Shown piece by piece: positions 16,261-24,513 of a DNA stretch of 64,000 nucleotides; the first letter of the stretch is position 1, and every line of letters starts with the position of its first letter. The stretch is from Paractinoplanes abujensis (GTDB taxonomy: Bacteria > Actinomycetota > Actinomycetes > Mycobacteriales > Micromonosporaceae). The stretch covers positions 5,270,001-5,334,000 of the forward strand of contig NZ_JACHMF010000001.1 in assembly GCF_014204895.1 (NCBI RefSeq). The letters run 5' to 3'. The translations under genes were made by a program, and so were the position numbers. Under the pieces are notes generated by a model. It made no database searches. It was not told the DNA's origin and saw nothing but the letters and a program-made list of their open reading frames with translations.

Positions 16261-17139
16261 ATGGACCTTTTCCAGTACGACTTCATGATCCGGGCCCTGC
16301 TGGGCGCGCTGATCATCGGCCTGGCCGCACCCGCGCTCGGCATCTACCTGGTGCAGCGGCGGCTCTCGCTGATCGGCGACGGCATCGGTCACGTGGCGCT
16401 GACCGGTGTGGGTGTCGGCCTGCTGTTCAACCAGTCCCCCGTGATCAGCGCGGTGATCGTCGCGGCGATCGGCGCGGTCGGGGTCGAACTGATCCGCGAA
16501 CGCGGCCGCACGTCGGGCGACCTCGCGCTGGCGCTGCTGTTCTACGGCGGCATCGCGGGCGGCGTGGTGCTGGTCGCGCTCTCCGACAACGCCAACAACA
16601 ACAGCCTGGTGCAATACCTGTTCGGCTCGCTGATCACCACATCGCCGCAGGACATCGTGGTGATCGCCGGGCTCGGGGCGGCCGTGCTGGTGGCGATGCT
16701 GGTGTTCCGGCCCGCCCTGTTCGCGGTCTGCAACGACGAGGAGTACGCGCGGGTCAGCGGCCTGCCGGTGCGCGCGCTCAACCTGCTGATGGCGGTGACC
16801 ACGGCCGTCACGGTGACGATCGCCATGCGTACGGTCGGTCTCCTGCTCGTCTCCGCCCTGATGGTGATCCCGGTGGCCGCGGCGCAGCAGGTGACCCGCG
16901 GTTTCCGCACCACCATGGCCGCGGCGATGGCGATCGGCCTGGTCGCGGCCGGGGTCGGCGTGATCGTCTCGGCCGAGGCCGACACCCCGCCCGGCGCCAC
17001 CACCGTGATCCTGGCGCTGGCCCTGTTCGTCGCCATCACCGTCGGGGCGGCCGGCCTGCGGATGGCCCGGCGGCGCGCCCACCCGCCACGCGAGGTGGAA
17101 CCGCCCGACGTCGTTCTGCAGGAGGCACCGGTCCGATGA
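16261..17139 (+). CDS. znuB: zinc ABC transporter permease
   Basis: A 292-residue integral membrane protein with about eight hydrophobic segments. It starts MDLFQYDFMIRALLGALIIG and includes LVQRRLSLIGDGIGHVALTG, the conserved motif of the ABC-3 permease family (ZnuB/TroC), plus FGSLITTSPQDIVVIAGLGA. It forms the zinc channel with ZnuC and ZnuA. It begins 1 bp after znuC, and its stop overlaps the next start by 4 nt. Confidence 0.95.
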   Translation: MDLFQYDFMIRALLGALIIGLAAPALGIYLVQRRLSLIGDGIGHVALTGVGVGLLFNQSPVISAVIVAAIGAVGVELIRERGRTSGDLALALLFYGGIAGGVVLVALSDNANNNSLVQYLFGSLITTSPQDIVVIAGLGAAVLVAMLVFRPALFAVCNDEEYARVSGLPVRALNLLMAVTTAVTVTIAMRTVGLLLVSALMVIPVAAAQQVTRGFRTTMAAAMAIGLVAAGVGVIVSAEADTPPGATTVILALALFVAITVGAAGLRMARRRAHPPREVEPPDVVLQEAPVR

Positions 17140-17438
17140 CGACGACGAGCGGTTACGAGGCGTACGAGTCGGCCGGTGAGCTGCTGCGCGCCCTGTCGGC
17201 ACCGATCCGCGTGGCGATCGTGGCAGAGTTGGGGGTGGGCGAGCGCTGCGTCCACGAGTTGGTCGAGAAGCTAGGCGCACCGCAGCCACTGGTCTCCCAG
17301 CACCTGAGGGTGCTGCGCGGCGCCGGGGTGGTCCGGGGTGCACGCCGGGGCCGGGAGATCGCATACTCGCTGGTGGACGATCACGTGGCGCACATCGTCG
17401 CCGACGCGGTCAGCCACGCGAGGGAGGTCAGGTCGTGA
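17136..17438 (+). CDS. ArsR-family repressor inside the zinc operon
   Basis: A 100-residue winged-helix protein from ATG 17136: AGELLRALSAPIRVAIVAEL, then ELVEKLGAPQPLVSQHLRVL (recognition helix) and GARRGREIAYSLVDDHVAHI. The C-terminal helix has His and Asp residues (DDHVAHIVADAVSHAREV) laid out like the alpha-5 zinc site of SmtB/CzrA-type sensors. It is embedded between znuB and zur by 4-nt overlaps on both sides, so the operon carries two metal-type regulators. Confidence 0.92.
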   Translation: MTTTSGYEAYESAGELLRALSAPIRVAIVAELGVGERCVHELVEKLGAPQPLVSQHLRVLRGAGVVRGARRGREIAYSLVDDHVAHIVADAVSHAREVRS

Positions 17439-17842
17439 GTACCGAGCAGAACGTCGCGCAGCGCAACACCAAGCAGCGCTCCGCGGTGAGCGCCGTGCTG
17501 TCGGAGGCCGAGGGTTTCTACAGCGCGCAGGAGCTGCACGCCCGGCTGCGGGAACGGGGTGAGCGGGTCGGCCTGACCACTGTCTACCGCACCCTGCAGG
17601 GGCTGGCCGACGCGGGCGAGATCGACGTGATGCGCCCGCCCGGCGGCGAGCACCTCTACCGCCGCTGCAGCCAGGGTCACCACCACCACCTGGTGTGCCG
17701 CGAGTGCGGCCGGGCAGTCGAGGTCGAGGGCCCGGCGGTCGAGTCGTGGGCCGACAAGGTGGCCAGCCGGCACGGGTACGTCGACGTCTCGCACACCATG
17801 GAGATCTTCGGCACCTGCCCGGACTGCGCGGCCAAGCACTGA
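17435..17842 (+). CDS. zur: Fur-family zinc repressor
   Basis: A 135-residue Fur-family protein from a GTG at 17435. The winged helix (QRSAVSAVLSEAEGFYSAQE, LTTVYRTLQGLADAGEIDVM) is followed by the dimer domain with structural-zinc cysteine pairs CREC and CPDC and a His cluster (GHHHHLVC). The zinc-uptake context and the Zur box at 14524 identify it as Zur rather than Fur. It is the last gene of the operon. Confidence 0.95.
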   Translation: MSTEQNVAQRNTKQRSAVSAVLSEAEGFYSAQELHARLRERGERVGLTTVYRTLQGLADAGEIDVMRPPGGEHLYRRCSQGHHHHLVCRECGRAVEVEGPAVESWADKVASRHGYVDVSHTMEIFGTCPDCAAKH

Positions 17843-17852
17843 GTGGGATTCT

Positions 17853-18467
17853 GTGCCGGTGAAGCCTTACGCCGACCGGCTGCCCACCGCCGTACGTCAG
17901 CTCCTCACCGACATCGTCGTGGTTCTGTGGGTCTATCTCTGGGTCCGCGCGGCTCTGTGGGTCAACGACATGGTCGAGAAGCTGGGCGTGCCGGGCGCCA
18001 AGCTGGAGAGCGCGGGCGGTGGCATCGCCGACAACCTGACCGACGCCGGCAACAAGGTCGGTGACGTCCCGCTCGTGGGCGACCAGCTGGTCAAGCCGTT
18101 CACCGGCGCCGCCGAAGCCGCCCGCTCCTTGGCCGAGGCGGGCCGTCAGCAGCAGGACGTCGTCGACACGATGGCGATCGTCGTGGCGCTCGTGGCGGTG
18201 GCCGTTCCGCTGGCGCTCGTGCTCTTCGGGTGGCTCCCGCTGCGGCTGCGGTGGATGCGCAGGGCCGCGGTGGCTTCCGCCGTACGGGATCAGCCCGCCG
18301 GACGCGACCTGCTGGCCCTGCGCGCGCTGGCCTCCCAGCCCTTGAACCGCCTGGCCAAGCTGGGCCCCGACATCGCGCAGAGCTGGCGCAACGGTGACGC
18401 CTCGGCGGTCGACGCGCTGGCCGAGCTCGAACTCAAACGGCTCGGCCTGCGGTCTCGCCGGGGGTGA
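17853..18467 (+). CDS. two-helix membrane protein of unknown function
   Basis: A 204-residue protein from GTG 17853, 10 bp after zur. It has a hydrophobic segment near the N-terminus (LTDIVVVLWVYLWVRAALWV), a Gly/Ala-rich loop of about 80 residues (probably outside), a second helix (AIVVALVAVAVPLALVLFGW) and a basic cytoplasmic C-terminus. I do not recognise a family. It probably belongs to the zur transcript by spacing and direction. Its end overlaps the convergent next gene by 35 bp. Confidence 0.75.
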   Translation: MPVKPYADRLPTAVRQLLTDIVVVLWVYLWVRAALWVNDMVEKLGVPGAKLESAGGGIADNLTDAGNKVGDVPLVGDQLVKPFTGAAEAARSLAEAGRQQQDVVDTMAIVVALVAVAVPLALVLFGWLPLRLRWMRRAAVASAVRDQPAGRDLLALRALASQPLNRLAKLGPDIAQSWRNGDASAVDALAELELKRLGLRSRRG

Positions 18468-18984
18468 CGTCCTCGCCGCTGACCTGCTCGTCCTCCTCCT
18501 CGGCGTCCTCGTCGATCCAGTTGCGGCGGAAGAACGGGAAGGCCGCCCAGAACGTCAGGAAGAAGACGGCCGCGATGCCCGCGAAGACGAACGCGATCCA
18601 CCGGGTCAGGATGAAGTCGAGCACCAGCAGCACGCAGGAGACCATCGACACGAGCAGGAACGCGAGGCCGCCGCTGAGCAACCGATGGGCGTAACGCACC
18701 AGTTCGGGCTTGCGGCCCTGACGGAACAGCGCCCGGTGGAACGCGACCGGCCCGATGATCATCGCGGTCGAGGCCGCGGCGGCGAGCAGCGCCACCACGT
18801 ACGTGTCCTTCTGGAACTGCGTGACCCGCGGGAAACCGCTGCTGAAAGGCAGGGTCAGCAGGAACGCGAACAGGATCTGGATGCCGGTCTGAACGACCCG
18901 CAGTTCCTGCAACAGGTCAGCGAAATTCCGGTCCCACCGCTGCTTCTCGGTCTCGTGCCCGAGCCGTGCCTTCTCACCCGACAT
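18433..18984 (-). CDS. four-helix membrane protein, DUF6328-like
   Basis: A 183-residue protein from ATG 18984. The start (RWDRNFADLLQELRVVQTGI, QILFAFLLTLPFSSGFP) and four hydrophobic helices match small actinobacterial DUF6328 membrane proteins; the name is from memory. The C-terminal tail is very acidic (DEDAEEEDEQ). It converges with the gene at 17853 and overlaps it in a shared 3' region. Its function is unknown. Confidence 0.78.
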   Translation of the reverse strand: MSGEKARLGHETEKQRWDRNFADLLQELRVVQTGIQILFAFLLTLPFSSGFPRVTQFQKDTYVVALLAAAASTAMIIGPVAFHRALFRQGRKPELVRYAHRLLSGGLAFLLVSMVSCVLLVLDFILTRWIAFVFAGIAAVFFLTFWAAFPFFRRNWIDEDAEEEDEQVSGEDVTPGETAGRAV

Positions 18985-19015
18985 GACGCTGCGGTTTCCC
19001 CTGAATCAACGGAAA

Positions 19016-19837
19016 TCAAACTACGCCTATCCGGGCGAGGGCGGCGTCGGCCAGCGCGGCGGAGGCTTGCTCGGGCACCCAGTGGCTGACCCCGCGCAGT
19101 GCGACCATCTGATAGTCCGCCTCCACCCAGTCCCGGGTGCGCAGGGCGGCGGTGAGTGAGACCACTCCGTCCTTGTCGCTCCAGACGTACGTGGTGGGGA
19201 CCCGGATGATGCCGGGGGTGTCGGGCGAGCTTCCGGTCGTCGCGCGATACCAGTTCAGGCCGCCGGTGAGCCGGCCCGGATCGGTCTGCATCGACTCCAC
19301 GTACTTGTCGCCCCCGCCCCCGATCGGCCGGAACATCGCGCGCAGCACAGCGCCGTCACGTGCCAGCAGGAACCGCTCGGCCACCTGGGACTGGAAGACT
19401 TTGAAGTACGCCATCCGCGCCCGCTGCGACGCCCGTACGCGCAAAGCCAGGCCCAGCGCCTTGGGGTGCGGCACCGACACCGCGGTCAGCGTGCGCACCC
19501 GCTCCGGGTAGCCCGCGGCCAGCCACCAGCCCACGACCGCGCCCCAGTCGTGCCCGATGACGTGCGCGGACTCGATGCCGAGGGCGTCCAGCACGGCCAC
19601 CGCGTCGGCCGTCGGCTCGGACATGCGGTAAGCCCCGACGTCGGCCGGGCGCGCGCCGGGCGAGGTGCCGCGCTGATCCACGGCGTACGTCCGTAAGCCT
19701 TTGGCATGCAGCCGCGGCGCGAGCAGATCGAACTCGCGATGATCCTGCGGGAAACCGTGCAGCAGGAGCACCGGCTCGCCGCCGGCCGGGCCACCCTCGT
19801 AGACGTCGAAGGTCAGGCCCCGCGCCTTGATCTCCAT
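19016..19837 (-). CDS. alpha/beta hydrolase, epoxide-hydrolase/haloalkane-dehalogenase-like
   Basis: A 273-residue protein from ATG 19837 (MEIKARGLTFDVYEG). It has the oxyanion HGFP motif (VLLLHGFPQDHREF), the nucleophile elbow VIGHDWGAVVGWWLA with Asp as the nucleophile, and VSHWVPEQ with the late catalytic His. Asp in the GHDWG elbow points to the epoxide-hydrolase/dehalogenase branch rather than serine esterases. No partner gene is near. The upstream 70 bp lead into the divergent TPP riboswitch. Confidence 0.9.
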   Translation of the reverse strand: MEIKARGLTFDVYEGGPAGGEPVLLLHGFPQDHREFDLLAPRLHAKGLRTYAVDQRGTSPGARPADVGAYRMSEPTADAVAVLDALGIESAHVIGHDWGAVVGWWLAAGYPERVRTLTAVSVPHPKALGLALRVRASQRARMAYFKVFQSQVAERFLLARDGAVLRAMFRPIGGGGDKYVESMQTDPGRLTGGLNWYRATTGSSPDTPGIIRVPTTYVWSDKDGVVSLTAALRTRDWVEADYQMVALRGVSHWVPEQASAALADAALARIGVV

Positions 19838-19905
19838 GTGATCACTCCCTCGCTGTCCCTGGACCGCCGCCGGTGTTAAGTTCATCGAAACACACAGGTT
19901 TTTCC

Positions 19906-19990
19906 GACAGGGGAGCGCACAGCGCTGAGAGTGCGGGCAACCGCAGACCCTCGCACCTGATCTGGGTAATGCCAGCGCAGGAAGTTCGGT
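19906..19990 (+). ncRNA. TPP (THI-element) riboswitch
   Basis: The conserved core is directly readable: GCGCTGAGAGTGCGGG at about 19922, an ACCC side near 19946, and ACCTGATCTGGGTAATGCCA at 19955-19974, followed by GCGCAGGAA. These are the thi-box landmarks for binding thiamine pyrophosphate. It lies on the plus strand 80 bp before the YkoE gene. Downstream, an anti-SD/SD pair (CCTCCC at 20043-20048, GGGAGG at 20059-20064) suggests translational control. Confidence 0.95.
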
Positions 19991-20042
19991 CTTTCTCCAG
20001 CCGCGCCGTGTCCGGGTTCACGCCCGGCGACGGCGTGCGTCT

Positions 20043-20064
20043 CCTCCCGGTACCCACTGGGAGG
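20043..20064 (+). promoter_or_regulatory. Shine-Dalgarno sequester hairpin of the TPP riboswitch
   Basis: CCTCCC (20043-20048) can pair with the ribosome-binding site GGGAGG (20059-20064), leaving a 10-nt loop; the start codon is 7 nt further on at 20072. This is the expected expression platform, in which thiamine pyrophosphate binding would free the anti-SD to mask translation of ykoE. Confidence 0.7.
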
Positions 20065-20071
20065 TTCTCAC

Positions 20072-20647
20072 ATGAACACCAACCGTTGGCGGACGATCGA
20101 CATCGTCATAGCCTCGATCGTCGCCGTGGCCTTCGGCGTCATCTTCTGGGCCTGGGGCCTGCTCTACAACGGCCCCGCCGATGCCATCCCCCTGCCCGGC
20201 CGCGCCCTGCTCTACGGGGTGTGGCTGGTGCCGGCCGTGCTGGGCGCGCTGATCGTGCGCAAACCCGGCGCCGCCTTCTACACGCTGTCGCTGGCCGCCC
20301 TGGTCTCGGTGGCGATCGGCACGAGCTGGGGCTGGACCATCGCCGTGCAGGGCCCGCTCGAAGCCCTCGGCGCCGAGCTGGTATTCGCCCTCTTCGCCTA
20401 CAAGGTGTACCGCCTGCCGGTCGCCCTGCTGGCCGGGGCGGCGGCCGGCATCGTGGCCGCGGTCTACGACGTCTTCGTCTGGTACCCGGACACGGCGTGG
20501 GGTTCTTTCCGGATCCCGTACGTGCTCCTGACCGCGGCGTCGGCGCTGGTCATCGCGGGGCTCGGCAGTGTGCTGCTGACCCGGGCGCTGGCCCAGACCG
20601 GCGTCCTGGACCGGTTCCCGGCGGGCCGTTCGCGCGCGCTCGTCTGA
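20072..20647 (+). CDS. ykoE: ECF transporter S component for hydroxymethylpyrimidine/thiamine precursor
   Basis: A 191-residue membrane protein with five or six hydrophobic helices (IDIVIASIVAVAFGVIFWAW, LYGVWLVPAVLGALIVRKPG, LVFALFAYKVYRLPVALLAG). This pattern is that of YkoE, the substrate-binding S component of the TPP-riboswitch-controlled ykoEDC system, which by comparative genomics takes up the HMP moiety of thiamine. The riboswitch and the following ATPase and T-component genes support that role. The start at ATG 20072 follows GGGAGG. Confidence 0.9.
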   Translation: MNTNRWRTIDIVIASIVAVAFGVIFWAWGLLYNGPADAIPLPGRALLYGVWLVPAVLGALIVRKPGAAFYTLSLAALVSVAIGTSWGWTIAVQGPLEALGAELVFALFAYKVYRLPVALLAGAAAGIVAAVYDVFVWYPDTAWGSFRIPYVLLTAASALVIAGLGSVLLTRALAQTGVLDRFPAGRSRALV

Positions 20648-20664
20648 TTTGGTGTCATTCAGTT

Positions 20665-22098
20665 ATGAGTGAGGTCGTCCTCCGCGGTTTCGGCTGGCGG
20701 CACGCTGGTCGCCGGGCCTGGGCCGTCCGCGAGGTCGACCTGACGATCACCCACGGCGAACGGGTGCTCCTGCTCGGTCCCTCCGGGGCGGGCAAGAGCA
20801 CCCTGCTCGCGGCGCTGTCCGGCCTGCTCCCGGAGGACTCGGGTGAGGCCGAGGGCACAATCGAGATCGACGGCCTCGACCCGCGCAAAGCCCGGGAGAA
20901 GTCCGGCATCGTCTTCCAGGACCCGCAAACCCAGCTCGTGATGGCCCGCAGCGGCGACGACGTGGCGTTCGGGCTGGAAAATCGCGGCGTGCCGGCCGCG
21001 CAGATCTGGCCGCGGGTCAGCGACGCGCTCGACCGGGTCGGCTTCCCCTACCCGATCACCCGCTCGACCAGCGCACTCTCCGGCGGCGAGGCCCAACGGC
21101 TGGCGCTGGCCGGCGTGCTGGCCCTGCGGCCGGGGCTGCTGCTCCTCGACGAGCCGACGGCCAACCTCGACCCGGCCGGCGCGGCCCTCGTACGGGAATC
21201 GCTCGGCTCCTTGCGCGACACCACCACGGTGCTGGTCGAGCATCGGGTGGCCGAGGCGTTACCGCTGGTCGACCGGGTGGTGGTGCTGGAACCGGGCGGC
21301 GGGATCCGGGCCGACGGCGCGCCCGAAGTGGTGTTCGCGGCCTACGGCGACCGGCTCGCCGACGAAGGCGTGTGGGTTCCGGGTTTCACGATTCCGCCAC
21401 TCAAGTCGGCCACGGCGGCCACCCCCGACCTCGTACGGGGGGAAAATCTTGCGCTGGCGCACCGGCTCGCGCCGGTGACGCTCGGGGTGGGCACCGGCGA
21501 GGTGCTGGCGGTGACCGGGCCCAACGGAGCGGGCAAGTCGACGCTGGCGCTGCTGCTGGGCGGTCTGCTGGCGCCGACGTCCGGGCGGATCAGCGGATTC
21601 GGCGACCGGCGCCCGCCACACAAATGGCGGGCGGCCACACTGACCGGGCGGATCGGGTCGGTCTTCCAAAACCCGGAACACCAGTTCGTGACATCCCGGG
21701 TCGCCGACGAACTGGCGGTGGGCCCACGCCGGCTGGGCCGCCCGGCCGCGGCGGTCACGACGGTGGTGACCGACCTGCTCGACCGGTTGCGCCTGACCAA
21801 ACTGGCCGGAGCCAACCCGTACACCCTCTCCGGTGGCGAGGCCCGCCGCTTGAGCGTGGCCACGGCGCTGGCCACCGCGCCCCGGCTGCTGGTGCTCGAC
21901 GAACCGACGTTCGGCCAGGACCGCAAAACGTGGATCGAACTGGTGACGCTGCTGGCCACATTGCGCGACGACGGCCACGGCATCCTGGCCGTGACCCACG
22001 ACGACGACTTCGTGCAAACCGTGGCCGACCGCACCTTCCCCCTGGGCGAGGCCCGCTTGCGCGACCCCCTCCCCCAACGCCGGCGGCCCCGGCCATGA
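20665..22098 (+). CDS. ykoD: ECF transporter double ATPase
   Basis: A 477-residue protein from ATG 20665 with two fused ATPase halves. Half 1 has Walker A GPSGAGKST, signature LSGGEAQRLALAG and Walker B LLLLDEPTANLD. Half 2 has GPNGAGKST, LSGGEARRLSVAT and LLVLDEPTFGQD. Both keep catalytic residues, so both sites should be active. In ECF importers such double ATPases power the S and T components. It lies between YkoE and YkoC on the plus strand. Confidence 0.93.
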   Translation: MSEVVLRGFGWRHAGRRAWAVREVDLTITHGERVLLLGPSGAGKSTLLAALSGLLPEDSGEAEGTIEIDGLDPRKAREKSGIVFQDPQTQLVMARSGDDVAFGLENRGVPAAQIWPRVSDALDRVGFPYPITRSTSALSGGEAQRLALAGVLALRPGLLLLDEPTANLDPAGAALVRESLGSLRDTTTVLVEHRVAEALPLVDRVVVLEPGGGIRADGAPEVVFAAYGDRLADEGVWVPGFTIPPLKSATAATPDLVRGENLALAHRLAPVTLGVGTGEVLAVTGPNGAGKSTLALLLGGLLAPTSGRISGFGDRRPPHKWRAATLTGRIGSVFQNPEHQFVTSRVADELAVGPRRLGRPAAAVTTVVTDLLDRLRLTKLAGANPYTLSGGEARRLSVATALATAPRLLVLDEPTFGQDRKTWIELVTLLATLRDDGHGILAVTHDDDFVQTVADRTFPLGEARLRDPLPQRRRPRP

Positions 22099-22135
22099 CC
22101 CTCCTCCCTCGCTTCACGCGCCGGCGGTCGCGCCC

Positions 22136-22936
22136 ATGACCCTCTCCTTGCAGCCGATCGCTGATCCGTCGGCGCCGCTGGCCCGGCGCAACCCGGTCGC
22201 CAAGCTGGCCGCGGCCATGCTTTTCTCGCTGCCGCTGCTGGCCACACTCGACCCGCTCACCCCCGCCATCGCCCTGGCCATCGAACTCGCCGCGGCGCCG
22301 TTCTTCGGCGTCCGCTACTCCACGCTGGCCAAACGCGCCTGGCCGGTGCTGGTCGCATCGCTGGGCCTGCTGGTCACGATGGTGCTGTTCTCGGCCAACC
22401 GCACCGGCACGCTGCTGCTCGACCTGGGCCCGTTCGACGTCACCACCGGCGTGCTGACCTCGGCGCTGGGCCTGATCCTGCGACTGTTCGCCGTGGCCGT
22501 CCCCGGCGTGCTTGTCTTCGCCACCACCGACCCCACCGACCTGGCCGACGCCCTGGTGCAGAACGCAAAGGCCCCCGCCCGCTTCGCCATCGGCGCGCTG
22601 GCCGCCTTCCGCCTGCTCCCCCTGCTCGGCACCGAATGGCAGATGCTGACCCTGGCCCGACGCGCCCGAGGCATCGACGCCGGCAAAAACCCGATCGCCG
22701 CCGTACGCCTCTTCGTCTCCACAGCCTTCGCCCTGCTGGTAGGAGCCCTCCGCCGCGGCGGCCGCCTGGCAGTAGCAATGGACGCCCGCGGCTTCGACTC
22801 CGGCGTGCCCCGCACACACGCCCGAAAGCAGACCTTCCACCCCGCCGACACAGCCCTGGTCACCGGCGCAGTCCTGCTGTCCGCGACAACCCTGGCCGTG
22901 ACGATCGCCCTAGGCCTGTTCCGCCCCATCATCTGA
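22136..22936 (+). CDS. ykoC: ECF transporter T component
   Basis: A 266-residue transmembrane protein (LARRNPVAKLAAAMLFSLPL start) with the conserved Ala-Arg signature of T components, LTLARRARGIDAGKNP and, later, AVAMDARGFDSGVPRTH. These two ARG-type motifs couple the ATPases to the S component. It is the third gene of the riboswitch operon. Intergenic DNA of about 178 bp without recognisable genes follows up to the IS element. Confidence 0.92.
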   Translation: MTLSLQPIADPSAPLARRNPVAKLAAAMLFSLPLLATLDPLTPAIALAIELAAAPFFGVRYSTLAKRAWPVLVASLGLLVTMVLFSANRTGTLLLDLGPFDVTTGVLTSALGLILRLFAVAVPGVLVFATTDPTDLADALVQNAKAPARFAIGALAAFRLLPLLGTEWQMLTLARRARGIDAGKNPIAAVRLFVSTAFALLVGALRRGGRLAVAMDARGFDSGVPRTHARKQTFHPADTALVTGAVLLSATTLAVTIALGLFRPII

Positions 22937-23106
22937 CCCCCGCAGCAAACACTCACCTCGCACCTTCCAAGCACCTGGCGGCACAGCATCCACCCCGCCC
23001 CGCTCACTGCCGGCCAAGGACGCGCGAGACCACCCAGACACCCCTATCCGGCGGCGTACGGAGTGCTCAATCCCCCGCAACGAACGCTCACTACAACCCC
23101 ACGTCG

Positions 23107-23114
23107 GCGGCCTG
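23107..23114. repeat. target-site duplication, left copy (GCGGCCTG)
   Basis: GCGGCCTG occurs immediately outside both ends of the IS element. Eight bases is a usual duplication length for IS256 elements. Confidence 0.93.
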
Positions 23115-24489
23115 GGGCCTGTCAAACGAACGGTGTAACTGCGGTTAGTTGTCGGTCGGGTTGAGGCGGCCTTCGAAGGTCATCTCGAAGGCGTTGAGGG
23201 CGGGTTTCCAGCGGATCGCCCATCGGCGTCGTCCGGTGCCGGTGGGGTCGAGGCTCATGACCGCGAGATAGACACATTTCAGCGCAGCCTGCTCGTTTGG
23301 GAAGTGCCCGCGAGCCCGGACCGCGCGGCGGATCCTGGCGTTCACGCTCTCGATCGCGTTGGTCGAGCACACGATTTTGCGGATCTCGACGTCGAAGGCG
23401 AGGAAGGGCACGAACTCGGCCCAGGCGTTGTTCCAGAGCCGGACGATCGCCGGGTAACGCTCGCCCCAGGCCTCGACGAAATCGCCGAAGCGGGCCTTAG
23501 CGGCGGCTTCGGTGGGTGCGGTGTAGACCGGTCGCAGGGCTTTGGCGATGGCGTCGTAGTGCTGTCGGCCGGCGTAGCGAAACGAGTTGCGCAGTAGGTG
23601 GATCACGCAGGTTTGGACGACCGCGAGGGGCCAGGTCTGCCCGATCGCGTCGGGCAGGCCTTTCAACCCGTCACAGACGACCATCAGCGCGTCGGCGACA
23701 CCACGATTCTTCAGCTCGGTGAGCACCTGCAGCCAGAACTTGGCGCCTTCGCCGCCGTCACCGGCCCAAAGCCCGAGGATGTCGCGGGTGCCCTCGACGG
23801 TCACGGCCAACGCGACGTAGACGGGCCGGTTGGCGACTTTGCCGTCGCGGACCTTCACGTGGATCGCGTCCAGGAAGATCACCGGATAGACCGGGTCGAG
23901 GGGCCGGTTCTGCCACTCGGCCATCGCGTCGAGGACCCGGTCGGTGATCGTGGAGATCGTCTGCCTCGACACGTCAGCGCCGTAGACCTCAGCCAGATGC
24001 GCCTGGACCTCCCCGGTGGTCAGGCCCTTGGCCGACAAGGAGATGACCATGTCCTCCACCCCGGTCAGCCGGCGCTGGCGTTTCTTGACGATCTGCGGCT
24101 CGAAGCTGCCGTCACGATCACGCGGGACGCTGAGTTCCACCGGGCCGACCTCGGTCAGCACCGTCTTGGACCGGCTGCCGTTGCGCGAGTTCCCGCCGTT
24201 CTTGCCAGCCGGGTCGCCCTTGTCATAGCCCAGATGGTCGGTGATCTCGCCGTCCAGGGCGGCCTCGACCACGCGTTTGGTCAGCTGCTGCAGCAGACCA
24301 CCTTCGCCGGTCAACTGCAGGCCCGCTGCGCGGGCCTGCTCAACCAGCCGGCCGACCAGCTCAGCATCCACCCCGCCGTCGGCCTGGTCCTTCTTCTTCG
24401 GCACCGCGGCAGTATCCACGGCAGCTGTCGTGTCCGTCATCAGGTGCTACTCCCTTGATCAGGAGTTACACCGTTCGTTTTACAGACCC
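23115..24489. mobile_element. IS256-family insertion sequence, intact, with 8-bp target duplication
   Basis: The ends are 26-bp inverted repeats: left 23115-23140, starting GGGCCTGTCAAACGAACGGT, and right 24464-24489 (complement), starting GGGTCTGTAAAACGAACGGT, with two mismatches overall. The direct repeat GCGGCCTG flanks it on both sides (23107-23114 and 24490-24497). One transposase fills the interior. Length is 1375 bp, normal for IS256 elements. The intact ends, clean target duplication and full-length transposase point to a recent insertion, downstream of ykoC and at the edge of the 17-bp repeat array. Confidence 0.96.
23145..24440 (-). CDS. IS256-family (mutator-type) transposase
   Basis: A 431-residue DDE transposase read from 24440. 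The catalytic residues are visible as LDAIHVK (first Asp), VVCDGLKGLPDAI (second Asp) and STNAIESVNARIRR (Glu), all in the IS256 arrangement. The N-terminal part has the DNA-binding segment and LGYDKGDPAGKNGGNSRNGS, typical of the group. The C-terminus is complete. It moves the element by cut-and-paste or circle intermediates. Confidence 0.97.
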   Translation of the reverse strand: MTDTTAAVDTAAVPKKKDQADGGVDAELVGRLVEQARAAGLQLTGEGGLLQQLTKRVVEAALDGEITDHLGYDKGDPAGKNGGNSRNGSRSKTVLTEVGPVELSVPRDRDGSFEPQIVKKRQRRLTGVEDMVISLSAKGLTTGEVQAHLAEVYGADVSRQTISTITDRVLDAMAEWQNRPLDPVYPVIFLDAIHVKVRDGKVANRPVYVALAVTVEGTRDILGLWAGDGGEGAKFWLQVLTELKNRGVADALMVVCDGLKGLPDAIGQTWPLAVVQTCVIHLLRNSFRYAGRQHYDAIAKALRPVYTAPTEAAAKARFGDFVEAWGERYPAIVRLWNNAWAEFVPFLAFDVEIRKIVCSTNAIESVNARIRRAVRARGHFPNEQAALKCVYLAVMSLDPTGTGRRRWAIRWKPALNAFEMTFEGRLNPTDN

Positions 24490-24497
24490 GCGGCCTG
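24490..24497. repeat. target-site duplication, right copy (GCGGCCTG)
   Basis: Identical to the left copy at 23107-23114, confirming a simple insertion with no later deletion at either end. Confidence 0.93.
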
Positions 24498-24513
24498 CGT
24501 AAACACTCGACCC

